Below are positions 24,400 through 33,158 of a stretch of DNA of 38,816 nucleotides, in pieces. Every line of letters starts with the position of its first letter. Within the stretch, counting starts at the first letter, position 1. Location: NCBI GenBank assembly GCA_017463665.1, contig JAFTOT010000090.1:1-38816 (forward strand). Reading direction: 5' to 3'. The notes beneath the pieces were generated by a model that was given only the letters and a program-made list of their open reading frames with translations, made no database searches and was not told the origin of the DNA. The position numbers were made by a program, and so were the translations under genes. This DNA comes from Clostridia bacterium. GTDB lineage: Bacteria; Bacillota; Clostridia; Oscillospirales; CAG-272.

Positions 24400-26715
24400 A
24401 TGGCGCAGCGAAATGTGAACAGTGTAACAGCTAAGCGTGGCTTTATATTGCTCGCATTTTTTGCGTTATTGGCGGCTGCGCTTGTCTGCGTTATTTTTAA
24501 GATGCAGGTGTTCGAGTATGACAAATATCAGCAAGAAGTCATTGACCAAATTACAGTAGAGAATTCCGTTGCCGCGAAACGCGGCGATATTTACGATCGC
24601 AATATGAATGTGATCGCCACCAATCAGACTACATGGCGCGTTTTTATTTCGCCTGTTGATATTCAAACCGCGGTTTATTCGTCGGCGATCGAACGCGCTA
24701 TTTATCGTGTTCGTTACGGCGAAAGCCTTTCGGTTTCGGCGAAAGGTGACAGACAGGATGAATTGATCGCGGACGGTCTTTCGGAAATTCTCGGCGTAGA
24801 CCGCGACTCTATCCTTGCCAAAACTGCAAAGGCAGGGCGGCGCGATGAGACGATCAAAAAGAATGTGGATAAAGAAACGGCTGACAAGGTGCTTGCCTTT
24901 ATCAAGGAAAACGGTCTTGAACGGCAGATACACCTTGAAGCTACCAACAAGCGCTATTATACCTATAGCAGCCTTGCCGCCCAGACGATCGGTTTTACGG
25001 GCGCTGACGGTCAGGGGCTTTACGGTCTCGAATACATGTACAACGAAGAGTTGACCGGCGTTGCAGGTAAATATATCATCGCGCAGGATGCACACGGCGA
25101 TGAAATGGCATATAATTACGAGAGCTATGTTGAGCCGATCAATGGATATAATATGATCACCACGATCGACGAGCGCATTCAGCAGGAGTTGGATACGCAA
25201 GTCAAGGCGACCGTTGAAGAGAATGCCCCGAACAACCGTGCGGTCGGTATAGCCATGAATCCCAAGACCGGTGAAATATATGCAATTTCGGTGCAGCCGG
25301 ATTTTGACTTGAATGATCCCTATACGCTCGATGCACTGTCGCAGGCGACGCTGGAAGCCAGCGGCTTTGAGGAGGGCAGCGAGGAGTATAAAAAGCTGTT
25401 GTCCGAACTTCGGCAGGTTATGTGGAGCAATAAGGTAACTACCGATGCATATGAGCCGGGTTCTACCTTCAAGCCGATCACGACTGCCATGGCGCTGGAG
25501 GAAGGTGTCGTTACTCCTACCGAGACCTTTACTTGCACAGGCGGTCTGCTTGTCAGCGGATGGCCGCATCCGATCAAATGCCATAAAACCACGGGGCACG
25601 GTACAGTGACCTTTACACGCGGCTTACAGCAGTCCTGCAACCCTGTGCTGATGACCATCGCGGCAAGAGTCGGTGTAGAAAAATTCTGCAGCTACTTCGA
25701 GTCGTTCGGTTACTTGGAAAAGAGTGGGATCGATCTTCCCGGTGAAGCGAAGACGATCTTCTTTGATCGCAACACGATGGGCAACGTTGACCTCGCCGTC
25801 GCATCCTTCGGTCAGCGCTTCAATGTCAATCCCGTTACGCACTTAACGGCGCTTTGCGCGATCGCAAACGGCGGCTATCTGGTTACACCGCATTTGCTGG
25901 ATAAGTTTGTGGATGACGAAGGCAATGTAGTGTATGAATATGACAACGCACCGAGACGGCAGGTGATCAGCACCGCGACCGCGAAGACTATTACCGAGAT
26001 TCTGGAAGCAGGTGTTTCGGGGGATGGCGGTGCAAAGAATGCTTACGTTAAAGGATATAAGGTAGCGGCGAAAACGGGTACGACCGAAAAGGGTACTACG
26101 AATGATTCAAAACGCATCAGCTCTACAATTGCGTACGCGCCTGCGGATGATCCGCAGATCGCTGTGCTCATCATGGTAGATGAACCGACCGGAGACAGCG
26201 TATACGGCAGCGTGGTCGCGGCTCCGTATGTTTCGGCATTTTTGGCAAATGTTCTGCCGTACATGGGCATCCAACCGACCTACAGCGATGAGGAACTTGC
26301 CACTATGCAGGTGACCGTTGCGCGCTACATCGGCAGCAGTGTTTCCGACGCAAAGGCACAGATCGAAAAGCTCGGACTTAAAGTGGACGTCATCGGCGGC
26401 GGAGATACCGTCACCGCGCAGGTTCCCAAGCGAGGCAGTGCGGTTTCCAAAGAAAGCGGAAAGGTGATCCTTTACACCAACGATGCCGATCCGGAGAGCA
26501 AAACAGTTACGGTACCGAGCGTGCTCGGATTGACCGCGGCGCAGGCGAATACGAAGCTTGTGAATGCGGGGCTGAATATAGAGATCAAAGGTGCGCAGAA
26601 TTATGATAAAGGCAGCGGTGCGATCGTGACATCGCAATCCTATGCCGCCGGCGCTTCGATACCGTACGGCACGGTCATCACCGTGGAAGTATTGCACATG
26701 GATGCAACGGATTAA
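24400..26715 (+). CDS. spoVD: Class B penicillin-binding protein with PASTA domains (SpoVD/Pbp2-type transpeptidase)
   Basis: The product has 771 residues. An N-terminal signal-anchor helix (about 14-36) is followed by the dimerisation domain with AAKRGDIYDRN. The transpeptidase domain has the Ser355 nucleophile in PGSTFKP (SxxK), the SCN motif in LQQSCNP, and KTG at Lys558 (AAKTGTTEKG). Two PASTA domains complete the protein (about 640-705 and 706-768). It cross-links septal or spore cortex peptidoglycan. The start is ATG 24400 with AAAGGAG upstream. In the dcw clusters of sporulating Firmicutes this position is held by pbp2b and/or spoVD; one gene is here, so it may do both jobs. Which of the two it is cannot be told by eye. 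Confidence 0.92.
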   Translation: MAQRNVNSVTAKRGFILLAFFALLAAALVCVIFKMQVFEYDKYQQEVIDQITVENSVAAKRGDIYDRNMNVIATNQTTWRVFISPVDIQTAVYSSAIERAIYRVRYGESLSVSAKGDRQDELIADGLSEILGVDRDSILAKTAKAGRRDETIKKNVDKETADKVLAFIKENGLERQIHLEATNKRYYTYSSLAAQTIGFTGADGQGLYGLEYMYNEELTGVAGKYIIAQDAHGDEMAYNYESYVEPINGYNMITTIDERIQQELDTQVKATVEENAPNNRAVGIAMNPKTGEIYAISVQPDFDLNDPYTLDALSQATLEASGFEEGSEEYKKLLSELRQVMWSNKVTTDAYEPGSTFKPITTAMALEEGVVTPTETFTCTGGLLVSGWPHPIKCHKTTGHGTVTFTRGLQQSCNPVLMTIAARVGVEKFCSYFESFGYLEKSGIDLPGEAKTIFFDRNTMGNVDLAVASFGQRFNVNPVTHLTALCAIANGGYLVTPHLLDKFVDDEGNVVYEYDNAPRRQVISTATAKTITEILEAGVSGDGGAKNAYVKGYKVAAKTGTTEKGTTNDSKRISSTIAYAPADDPQIAVLIMVDEPTGDSVYGSVVAAPYVSAFLANVLPYMGIQPTYSDEELATMQVTVARYIGSSVSDAKAQIEKLGLKVDVIGGGDTVTAQVPKRGSAVSKESGKVILYTNDADPESKTVTVPSVLGLTAAQANTKLVNAGLNIEIKGAQNYDKGSGAIVTSQSYAAGASIPYGTVITVEVLHMDATD

Positions 26716-26771
26716 AAGAAAGCGGAATTTCATAAAAACGGACGTGAAAGTATCAACTTTCGGAGGTTTTT

Positions 26772-28268
26772 ATGGAGCTTGCAAAACTTTTAGCCAATAC
26801 AGATATCCCTCTCGGCGAGGAACTCGCAGCGCTGGAGGTGCACGGTGTATCCTATGATACCCGCCGCTTGCAGCCGGGCGATGTGTTTATTGCTCTCGGC
26901 GGTACCAAGACCGATGGCAGCCGATACGCGCTCGATGCAGAGCAGCGCGGCGCGGCGGTGTATATCGGAGAAAAAGCCGTCAGCGGTTTGCACATTCCGC
27001 AGCTGCTGACCGAGAACGCGCGCCGCACGCTGGCTTTTGCCTGCGCTAACCAAAATGGGAATCCCCAAAATCGCATGCGTGTTATCGGCGTCACGGGCAC
27101 CAACGGAAAGACTACCACCGCCTACATGCTGCGCACCATTCTCGCGCACAGCGGCTATAAAACCGCTTTGATCGGTACGGTCAAAAGCATGATTGGGGAG
27201 CAGGACTACTTACCGAGACTTCCCGAGGCGCAGCAGGACAACTTCACTACCATGACAACGCCCGATCCCGATGTTTTATATATGGCAATGCGGGAGATGG
27301 CGGAGCAGGGGGTGGAGATCCTGGTTATGGAGGCTTCTTCGCACGCGCTCGCGCTGGAAAAACTGGCGCCGATCGCATTTGCGCTCGGCATATTTACCAA
27401 CCTCAGTGAGGAGCATCTCGATTTTCACGGCACGATGGAAAACTATCTTGCCGCCAAGGCAAAGCTCTTTCGGCGTTGCCGCCTGGGGCTTTACAATGCG
27501 GACGATGCGTATGCCGCGGCGCTGTTGGAAAAGGCAAACTGTAAAACCGTCGGCTTCGGCATGCGGCAAAAAAGTGACTACTACGCGGAGCAGATCCGTC
27601 AAAACGGTGTGTTCGGCAGTGAGTATATCCTACATTCCAAGAACGCAAGATTCAAAATTAAAACGACAATTCCCGGCGATTTCACGTTGTACAATACACT
27701 TGCCGCCGCAGCTGCGGCACGGGAGATGGGCGTGGATCTGATGAATATTCAAAACGCGCTGTATTCGCTCAACGGCGTCTGCGGCAGGCTGCAGAGAGTG
27801 GATCTCGGCTTCGCGGGGAATGCATTTACGGTGTTTATTGATTATGCACATACGCCGTACGCCCTCGAAAATCTGCTGCGCACCGTTAACGGTTTTCGCA
27901 GTGCGGGGCAGAGGATCGTGACACTCTTTGGCTGCGGCGGTGACCGCGACAAGGAAAAGCGCCCGATCATGGGAGCACTCGCCGTTCGCATGAGCGACTA
28001 TGTGATCCTCACGGGCGACAACGCGCGTACAGAAGATCCGCAAGCGATCCTATCGGATGTGCTGGAGGGCATGCAAGGCGCGAAAAATTACACTGTGATC
28101 GAGGATCGCCGCGAGGCGATCGAATATGCGATCGAAAACGCTCTGGAGGGCGACATTATCCTGCTCGTGGGCAAGGGACATGAGCAATATGAAATTGATA
28201 AAGACGGTCTGCATCCGTTTTCCGAAATTGAGATCGCGGAAAAGGCTGCGGAAAAAAGAAGAAAATAA
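26772..28268 (+). CDS. murE: UDP-N-acetylmuramoyl-tripeptide synthetase MurE
   Basis: The product has 498 residues. It adds the third amino acid to UDP-MurNAc-L-Ala-D-Glu using ATP. The ATP P-loop is GVTGTNGKTTTAYML (about 107-120). Other family motifs are DNFTTMTTPDP, MEASSHAL, LTNLSEEHLDFHGTMENY and FIDYAHTPYALENLL. The specificity loop reads GDNARTEDP where meso-diaminopimelate enzymes usually have DNPR. The Arg that binds the DAP carboxylate is kept, so meso-DAP is the likely substrate. Start ATG 26772 has GGAGG. A small inverted repeat (GAAAGT/ACTTTC, 26746-26761) lies just before that site. Confidence 0.96.
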   Translation: MELAKLLANTDIPLGEELAALEVHGVSYDTRRLQPGDVFIALGGTKTDGSRYALDAEQRGAAVYIGEKAVSGLHIPQLLTENARRTLAFACANQNGNPQNRMRVIGVTGTNGKTTTAYMLRTILAHSGYKTALIGTVKSMIGEQDYLPRLPEAQQDNFTTMTTPDPDVLYMAMREMAEQGVEILVMEASSHALALEKLAPIAFALGIFTNLSEEHLDFHGTMENYLAAKAKLFRRCRLGLYNADDAYAAALLEKANCKTVGFGMRQKSDYYAEQIRQNGVFGSEYILHSKNARFKIKTTIPGDFTLYNTLAAAAAAREMGVDLMNIQNALYSLNGVCGRLQRVDLGFAGNAFTVFIDYAHTPYALENLLRTVNGFRSAGQRIVTLFGCGGDRDKEKRPIMGALAVRMSDYVILTGDNARTEDPQAILSDVLEGMQGAKNYTVIEDRREAIEYAIENALEGDIILLVGKGHEQYEIDKDGLHPFSEIEIAEKAAEKRRK

Positions 28269-28293
28269 GACACAAAATGAGAGGAGGCGCAGT

Positions 28294-29697
28294 ATGAAAA
28301 TTGAACTCAAACTCGGAGCCCTGACGGCGAAAGAGCTTGCGGAATATATGGGAGCGGAGCTGGTGGCTCTGTCCGAACATGCGCCGATGCAGCCGATAGA
28401 GCTGCTGACAAATGAGATTCCCGAAATTACAAAGAATACGCTGTTTATCATAGATGCGGATAACTCGCTTGCCGAAATGATGGCGGCGGCAAAGAAGGGG
28501 GCATATTGTGTACTGTGTACCAAAGCTCCCGCTTCGCTGGAGAAGATTCCCGATACGGCAGTGATCGTCTGCGACAACGTACACGCTGCCATGGAGCGCT
28601 TCGCTAATCGTTATGTCAAGCGCGGAAAGCATCGCACGATCGCTCTGACAGGGGCAAAGGGCAAAACGCGTACGGGCGAGTTCGTGTATTCTGTGTTGGA
28701 AGAGATGTATAAGGTGCACAAGGCTACCGACAAAAAAAGTACGGAGAAGAATGATGCACTCATGCTGCTCGATATTCCCGCAGATGCTGATTTTTTTCTT
28801 GTGGAACTCAAAATTCGTGACAAGCGGGACGTTGCTCGCCTTGCCAACCTTGTGGATTGTGATCTCGGCATTATTACCGCTGTGCACAGTCAAATTACCG
28901 AGACGGCAAACATCGACGTGCTCGCAGGGCTTAAGGATGGCGGCGAGATCGCGCTCTCTGCCGATGATGAGGAACTGTCATTGGTTTGTCGTACGGGCAG
29001 TGTGACAAGGACGGTTTCTGTGAAAAACGCGGATGCGGAGCTGCATGCGGAGAATATCCGCTCGTATAAGGAGCGCACTGTATTTGACATTTGCGGTAAA
29101 GATGTGCGTATCGAGAATGTGGAGATCCATTTTGCCGGCATTGAAAATGTATACAGTGCACTGTTCGCGGCGCTGGTGGGATTGCGCTACGGCGTATCGA
29201 CCGAAAAGATCCGCACGGGACTGAAAAACTATCATTCCTCCGAGCTTGGCGTAGAGATCTTTACGGTTGGCGGAATTACTTTTATCGCAGACAGCTCCTC
29301 AGCGACGGTCGAGAGTGTCAAGAGCGGTATTGATACACTGTGTGACATTGCAAAGCTGCATAAGCACTCGCGCAAGATCGCGCTGGTTGGTGATATCCGC
29401 GACTTCGGACAGGATACGCGCGAACTGCATGAGCGCATGGGCGCGTATATTGTCGAAAAGAAGATCGATAAGCTCTTTACCTTCGGCGTTGCCGCTGAAC
29501 AGATCGGCGTTGGCGCGCGGCGGGCGGGTATGCCTGCGGGAGATGTTTCGGGCAACCTCGAATTGTTTTCTCCTTTGAAGAGTGCAGAGGCGGTCGCCGC
29601 CGTACTGAAAGAAGGCGATGTACTGCTGATCCGCATGGGCAGGCAAAATGCCGCGGCGGAGATCGTGCAGTATCTTCGCGCAAGATTTGAAAAATAA
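28294..29697 (+). CDS. murF: Divergent MurF-like UDP-MurNAc-tripeptide:D-Ala-D-Ala ligase
   Basis: The product has 467 residues, in the usual place of murF after murE. It has the Mur ligase plan with the ATP P-loop LTGAKGKTRTGEF (about 118-130), a middle FLVELKIRDKRDVARLANL and the late motif LVGDIRDFGQDTRELHERMG. Several family motifs are degraded: the P-loop reads GAKGKTRT instead of GSNGKTTT, the YNANP-type segment is SSSATVES, and the NIGPAHLE segment is AVHSQITE. It may be a diverged but active MurF, or a paralog with another substrate while a normal MurF lies elsewhere. Start ATG 28294 has GGAGG; longer in-frame forms read murE in another frame. Confidence 0.75.
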   Translation: MKIELKLGALTAKELAEYMGAELVALSEHAPMQPIELLTNEIPEITKNTLFIIDADNSLAEMMAAAKKGAYCVLCTKAPASLEKIPDTAVIVCDNVHAAMERFANRYVKRGKHRTIALTGAKGKTRTGEFVYSVLEEMYKVHKATDKKSTEKNDALMLLDIPADADFFLVELKIRDKRDVARLANLVDCDLGIITAVHSQITETANIDVLAGLKDGGEIALSADDEELSLVCRTGSVTRTVSVKNADAELHAENIRSYKERTVFDICGKDVRIENVEIHFAGIENVYSALFAALVGLRYGVSTEKIRTGLKNYHSSELGVEIFTVGGITFIADSSSATVESVKSGIDTLCDIAKLHKHSRKIALVGDIRDFGQDTRELHERMGAYIVEKKIDKLFTFGVAAEQIGVGARRAGMPAGDVSGNLELFSPLKSAEAVAAVLKEGDVLLIRMGRQNAAAEIVQYLRARFEK

Positions 29698-29718
29698 CAC
29701 GGAAAGCTGGAAAACGGT

Positions 29719-30699
29719 ATGACAGTAATATATGTAGCAGTAGCGGCACTTGTGTTTCTCGCAACTGTGATCGCACTGCGCTTCTTGATCCCAAAGCTGC
29801 GCAGCATGAAAATGGGGCAGAAGATCCTGGATATCGGTCCCCGTTGGCACAAGTCCAAAGAGGGAACGCCGACGATGGGCGGTCTTGCTTTTGCGATTCC
29901 CACGGTGGTGGTCTGCATCGCTGCAATATTGTATATCCATTTCAGCGGCAAGAGCACATCCGTACTTCCTTTGCTGCTTACACTGCTTTTGGCGGTCGGC
30001 AACGGTGCCATCGGTGTGATCGACGATCTAACCAAGTTTAAGAAGCAGCAAAATGAGGGATTGACCGCACCGCAGAAATTTGCTTTGCAGCTTGCAATGG
30101 CGGGCGCGTTTATTGCACTGCTCAATTTGTACGGCGAGATCGACACCTCGCTGCCGATCCCGTTTATCGACTGCGAACTGGAGCTCGGCTGGTTGTATTA
30201 TGTGTTTGCGCTGGTGTTTATCACCGGTATCATCAACAGCGTCAACCTTACCGACGGTATCGACGGTCTGGCAAGCTCGGTCACTTTCGTTGTCGCGATC
30301 TTTTTGTCGGTGCTGGCATTTACCAGCCGCGGTGTTGAGCTTGCGGTGCTCGGCGCTGCAATGGTCGGCGCGACGCTCGGATTTTTGGTGTACAACTTTT
30401 ATCCGGCGCGCGTATTTATGGGCGATACAGGCTCGCTGTTCCTCGGCGGACTGGTCGCGGGCGCGGCGTTTATGATCGACGATCCGCTGCTCGTTGCGAT
30501 CGTCGGCATCGTATACATATGTGAGGCACTGTCGGACATTATTCAAGTGGGCGTTTACAAGCTCACACATAAGCGCGTCTTTAAGATGGCGCCCATTCAC
30601 CATCACTTTGAAAAGTGCGGCTGGAGCGAGCGCAAAATTGTATTTGTTTTTTCTGCAGTTACTTTGATCTGCTCGGTAATTGCATATTTCGGCGCATAA
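29719..30699 (+). CDS. mraY: Phospho-N-acetylmuramoyl-pentapeptide-transferase MraY
   Basis: The product has 326 residues and about ten membrane helices. It transfers phospho-MurNAc-pentapeptide to undecaprenyl phosphate to make lipid I at the inner membrane face. Diagnostic motifs are GTPTMGGLAF, IDDLTKF (the DDxxK loop), NLTDGIDGLA, FMGDTGSLFLGG and MAPIHHHFEKCGWSE. It is complete. GGAAAACGGT precedes the ATG as a modest ribosome site. murD, which usually follows, is absent and ftsW comes next after 23 bp. Confidence 0.97.
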   Translation: MTVIYVAVAALVFLATVIALRFLIPKLRSMKMGQKILDIGPRWHKSKEGTPTMGGLAFAIPTVVVCIAAILYIHFSGKSTSVLPLLLTLLLAVGNGAIGVIDDLTKFKKQQNEGLTAPQKFALQLAMAGAFIALLNLYGEIDTSLPIPFIDCELELGWLYYVFALVFITGIINSVNLTDGIDGLASSVTFVVAIFLSVLAFTSRGVELAVLGAAMVGATLGFLVYNFYPARVFMGDTGSLFLGGLVAGAAFMIDDPLLVAIVGIVYICEALSDIIQVGVYKLTHKRVFKMAPIHHHFEKCGWSERKIVFVFSAVTLICSVIAYFGA

Positions 30700-30722
30700 C
30701 TTGAAAACAGGGGGAGCGGCAA

Positions 30723-31931
30723 ATGGAAATGAATAAAAGTATAAGAAATGCCGCGCCCGTGCCGGCAGAAAACACGGAAAAAACGAAAACGCATTTTAAT
30801 CCGGATGCATACAGGGTAGTGCGCGGGGGCGTAGACAACTTTTTATTGTTCACTATACTGATCTTAGTCGCTTACGGTTTGATCATGGTGTTCAGTGCCA
30901 GCTACGCGGACGCGCAGAGCCGTTACGGTGACAGCTACTATTTTATTAAGCGGCAGAGCGTAATGGTCGTGATCGGCTTAATCTGCATGGTTGTTGCCTC
31001 GCGGTTCCCGCTGCGGTTTTATAAGATGGCTGCCATTCCCGTATACTGCCTTTCTGCGGTTATGCTGGTTGCGGTTCTGGTGGTCGGCGATACAGGCGGC
31101 GGTGCACAGCGTTGGATCGATCTTGGATTTGTACGGTTTCAGCCGTCCGAGATCGCTAAGTATTCGCTCATTTTGATGCTTGCATGGTATTATTCCAAAT
31201 ATTGCGATAAGGCGTTCGATTTTAAAAGTCGGCGGAATTCCAATCTGTACGGTACGGTCTATCCGCTGTGTCTGATCGGTTTTATCTGTGTTTTGGTACT
31301 GCTGGAAAAACACCTTTCGGGTATCATCATCATCGGCTGCATCGGTCTGATGGTTATGTTCGCTTCCGGAATCAAGCTCAGATTGCTTGCGATTATGGGC
31401 GGCGCGGCAGGTGTATTCGTGGTTGCTTTTGCGATGCTCACGGACTATACAAAACGCCGTATTGACATTTGGCTCAACCCCGCAGCGCATCCGCTGGACG
31501 GCGGATGGCAGACTTTGCAGGGGATGCGTGCGATAGGCTCGGGCGGATTCTTCGGTCTGGGGCTTGGGAACAGTCGTCAGAAGTACAGTTACGTTTCCGA
31601 ACCGCAGAACGACTTCATTTTCACCATTATCTGTGAGGAGCTCGGATTTATCGGCGCACTTGCGGTGTTCGCTTTGTTCGGCATTCTGGTGTGGCGCGGC
31701 TATGTGATCGCGATGCGCTCGCCCGACCGCTTTGCACAGCTTGTGGCGATCGGCATCAGCAGCAAGATCGCTTTGCAGGTCATTCTGAATATTGCCGTTG
31801 TTACCAATTCTATCCCGAATACCGGTATTGCGCTTCCGCTGTTCAGCTACGGCGGTACGGCAATGGTCGTGCAGCTTGTGGAGCTCGGAACCTTGCTGGC
31901 GATCTCCAGGTACACCCTCGAAAAGAAGTAG
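30723..31931 (+). CDS. ftsW: Lipid II polymerase of the SEDS family, FtsW/SpoVE-type
   Basis: The product has 402 residues, with a charged cytosolic start of about 37 residues and about ten membrane helices. SEDS motifs seen: IMVFSASYADA, QRWIDLGFVRFQPSEIAKYSLIL, RRIDIWLNPAAHPLDGGWQ, AIGSGGFFGLGLGNSRQKYSYVSE, NDFIFTIICEELGFIG and FSYGGTAM. It polymerises glycan strands with a class B transpeptidase, here most likely the SpoVD-type protein of the same cluster. It is closest in context to ftsW/spoVE and unlike a rodA. GGGGAGCGGC precedes the ATG. Confidence 0.95.
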   Translation: MEMNKSIRNAAPVPAENTEKTKTHFNPDAYRVVRGGVDNFLLFTILILVAYGLIMVFSASYADAQSRYGDSYYFIKRQSVMVVIGLICMVVASRFPLRFYKMAAIPVYCLSAVMLVAVLVVGDTGGGAQRWIDLGFVRFQPSEIAKYSLILMLAWYYSKYCDKAFDFKSRRNSNLYGTVYPLCLIGFICVLVLLEKHLSGIIIIGCIGLMVMFASGIKLRLLAIMGGAAGVFVVAFAMLTDYTKRRIDIWLNPAAHPLDGGWQTLQGMRAIGSGGFFGLGLGNSRQKYSYVSEPQNDFIFTIICEELGFIGALAVFALFGILVWRGYVIAMRSPDRFAQLVAIGISSKIALQVILNIAVVTNSIPNTGIALPLFSYGGTAMVVQLVELGTLLAISRYTLEKK

Positions 31932-31942
31932 TTTTCTTCCTA

Positions 31943-31975
31943 TATATTATATATATTATATATATTATAATACGT
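31943..31975. repeat. Three 11-bp AT-only repeats (TATATTATATA)
   Basis: Three tandem copies of TATATTATATA occupy the gap between ftsW and murG. The last copy turns into TATAAT (31966-31971), a possible -10 for an internal murG promoter, though no good -35 is seen. Confidence 0.5.
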
Positions 31976-31994
31976 ATGTGAAAACATACACGAA

Positions 31995-32011
31995 AGTCAA
32001 GAAAGGTCAAA
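31995..32011 (+). promoter_or_regulatory. CtsR-like operator before murG
   Basis: AGTCAAG-AAA-GGTCAAA matches the CtsR heptad pair (RGTCAAA NAN RGTCAAA) at 13 of 14 defined heptad positions. It also overlaps the AAAGG ribosome site of murG (32002-32006). Confidence 0.5.
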
Positions 32012-32015
32012 GAAT

Positions 32016-33125
32016 ATGCGTGTGCTGATGACAGGAGGCGGTACAGGCGGGCATGTGTACCCCGCACTTGCAATCGCTTCGGTAATTAAACAAAATGACC
32101 CGCAGGCAGAGATCGCCTTTGTCGGTACGCCGAGCGGTATGGAGAATAAGCTGGTCGGCGCGGCAGGGTACAAGATGTATCATGTGGATGTCAAGGGATT
32201 CAGACGCAGTCTGTCCCCAAAGAACATTAAGGCGATGTATCTTGCGCTGGTGTCGCCGCAGCGCGCTAAAAAAATCATTCGTGAGTTTAAACCCGATATC
32301 GTGATCGGTACGGGCGGGTATGTTTCCTGGCCGATCCTTGTGGCAGCATCCAAACTCGGTGTGCCGAGCGCTGTGCACGAGTCAAATGCAGTGCCGGGTG
32401 TTACGGTCAGAAGACTTGCCGCGTATGTGGACCGTGTGTATGTCAACTATGCCGAAAGCATCGATATGCTTTCGCACAAAGAAAAGGCAATGCGCGTGGG
32501 ATGTCCGCTGCGTCTTGATTTTGAAGCGATCGATAAGCAGACAGCCCGCAAGATGCTCGGCATTGCCCCCGATCGCAAGGTGATATTGTCCTTCGGCGGT
32601 TCGCTCGGAGCGGAGCAGGTCAACTTTGCCATGCTCGATTTTATGGAGGACTATGTACAGCATCATCCCGAGGTGCTGCATGTGCACGCCACCGGTTCGA
32701 TCGAATGGGAGATCGCAACCGCGATCTTTAAAGAGCGCGGATTGGATAAAAAAGAGAACATCCGCTTTGTGGAGTATATCAACGACATGCCGCTGCAAAT
32801 GGCGGCAGCGGATGTGGTGGTTTGCCGCAGCGGCGCCAATACGGTTTCCGAACTGGCACTTCTGAAAAAAGCGGCAGTTTTTATTCCTTCGCCGAATGTC
32901 ACCGATAATCAGCAGTTTAAAAACGCAAACGCAATTGCCAAAAAGGGCGGTGCGCTGTTGATCGAAGAAAAGGATATCACCCGCGATAAAATTCAGGAAC
33001 TTATTGTTTCGGTACTGGAAGATCAGCAAAAGCAAAAAGAGATGGGCAAAAAGATCCATGACTTTGCTGTGCCGGATGCAAACCGAAAAATTTACGAGGA
33101 TATTTGTTGCTTAATCTGTCGATAA
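32016..33125 (+). CDS. murG: UDP-GlcNAc:lipid I N-acetylglucosaminyltransferase MurG
   Basis: The product has 369 residues, a membrane-associated GT-B enzyme that makes lipid II. The N-terminal motif GGGTGGHVYPALAIA and the segments IGTGGYVSWP and HESNAVPG belong to the acceptor domain. SFGGSLGAEQVN and CRSGANTVSELALL form the UDP-GlcNAc site. VTDNQQFKNANAIAKKGGA completes the C-terminal domain. Start ATG 32016 has AAAGG 9 bp upstream. The gap before it is extremely AT-rich and may hold an internal promoter. Confidence 0.96.
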   Translation: MRVLMTGGGTGGHVYPALAIASVIKQNDPQAEIAFVGTPSGMENKLVGAAGYKMYHVDVKGFRRSLSPKNIKAMYLALVSPQRAKKIIREFKPDIVIGTGGYVSWPILVAASKLGVPSAVHESNAVPGVTVRRLAAYVDRVYVNYAESIDMLSHKEKAMRVGCPLRLDFEAIDKQTARKMLGIAPDRKVILSFGGSLGAEQVNFAMLDFMEDYVQHHPEVLHVHATGSIEWEIATAIFKERGLDKKENIRFVEYINDMPLQMAAADVVVCRSGANTVSELALLKKAAVFIPSPNVTDNQQFKNANAIAKKGGALLIEEKDITRDKIQELIVSVLEDQQKQKEMGKKIHDFAVPDANRKIYEDICCLICR

Positions 33126-33126
33126 A

Positions 33127-33143
33127 AGTCAATAAAGGTCAAA
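33127..33143 (+). promoter_or_regulatory. CtsR-like operator before divIB
   Basis: AGTCAAT-AAA-GGTCAAA, again 13 of 14 heptad positions of the CtsR consensus. With flanks it matches the murG copy at 19 of 21 bases. Here it does not serve as the ribosome site, which is the separate GGAGGTGGG at 33147-33155. Confidence 0.5.
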
Positions 33144-33158
33144 AACGGAGGTGGGACC

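Noticed and set aside
24466-25599. Minus-strand open frame opposite the SpoVD-type protein
   Set aside because: Shadow of the sense gene; the sense frame has all penicillin-binding motifs.
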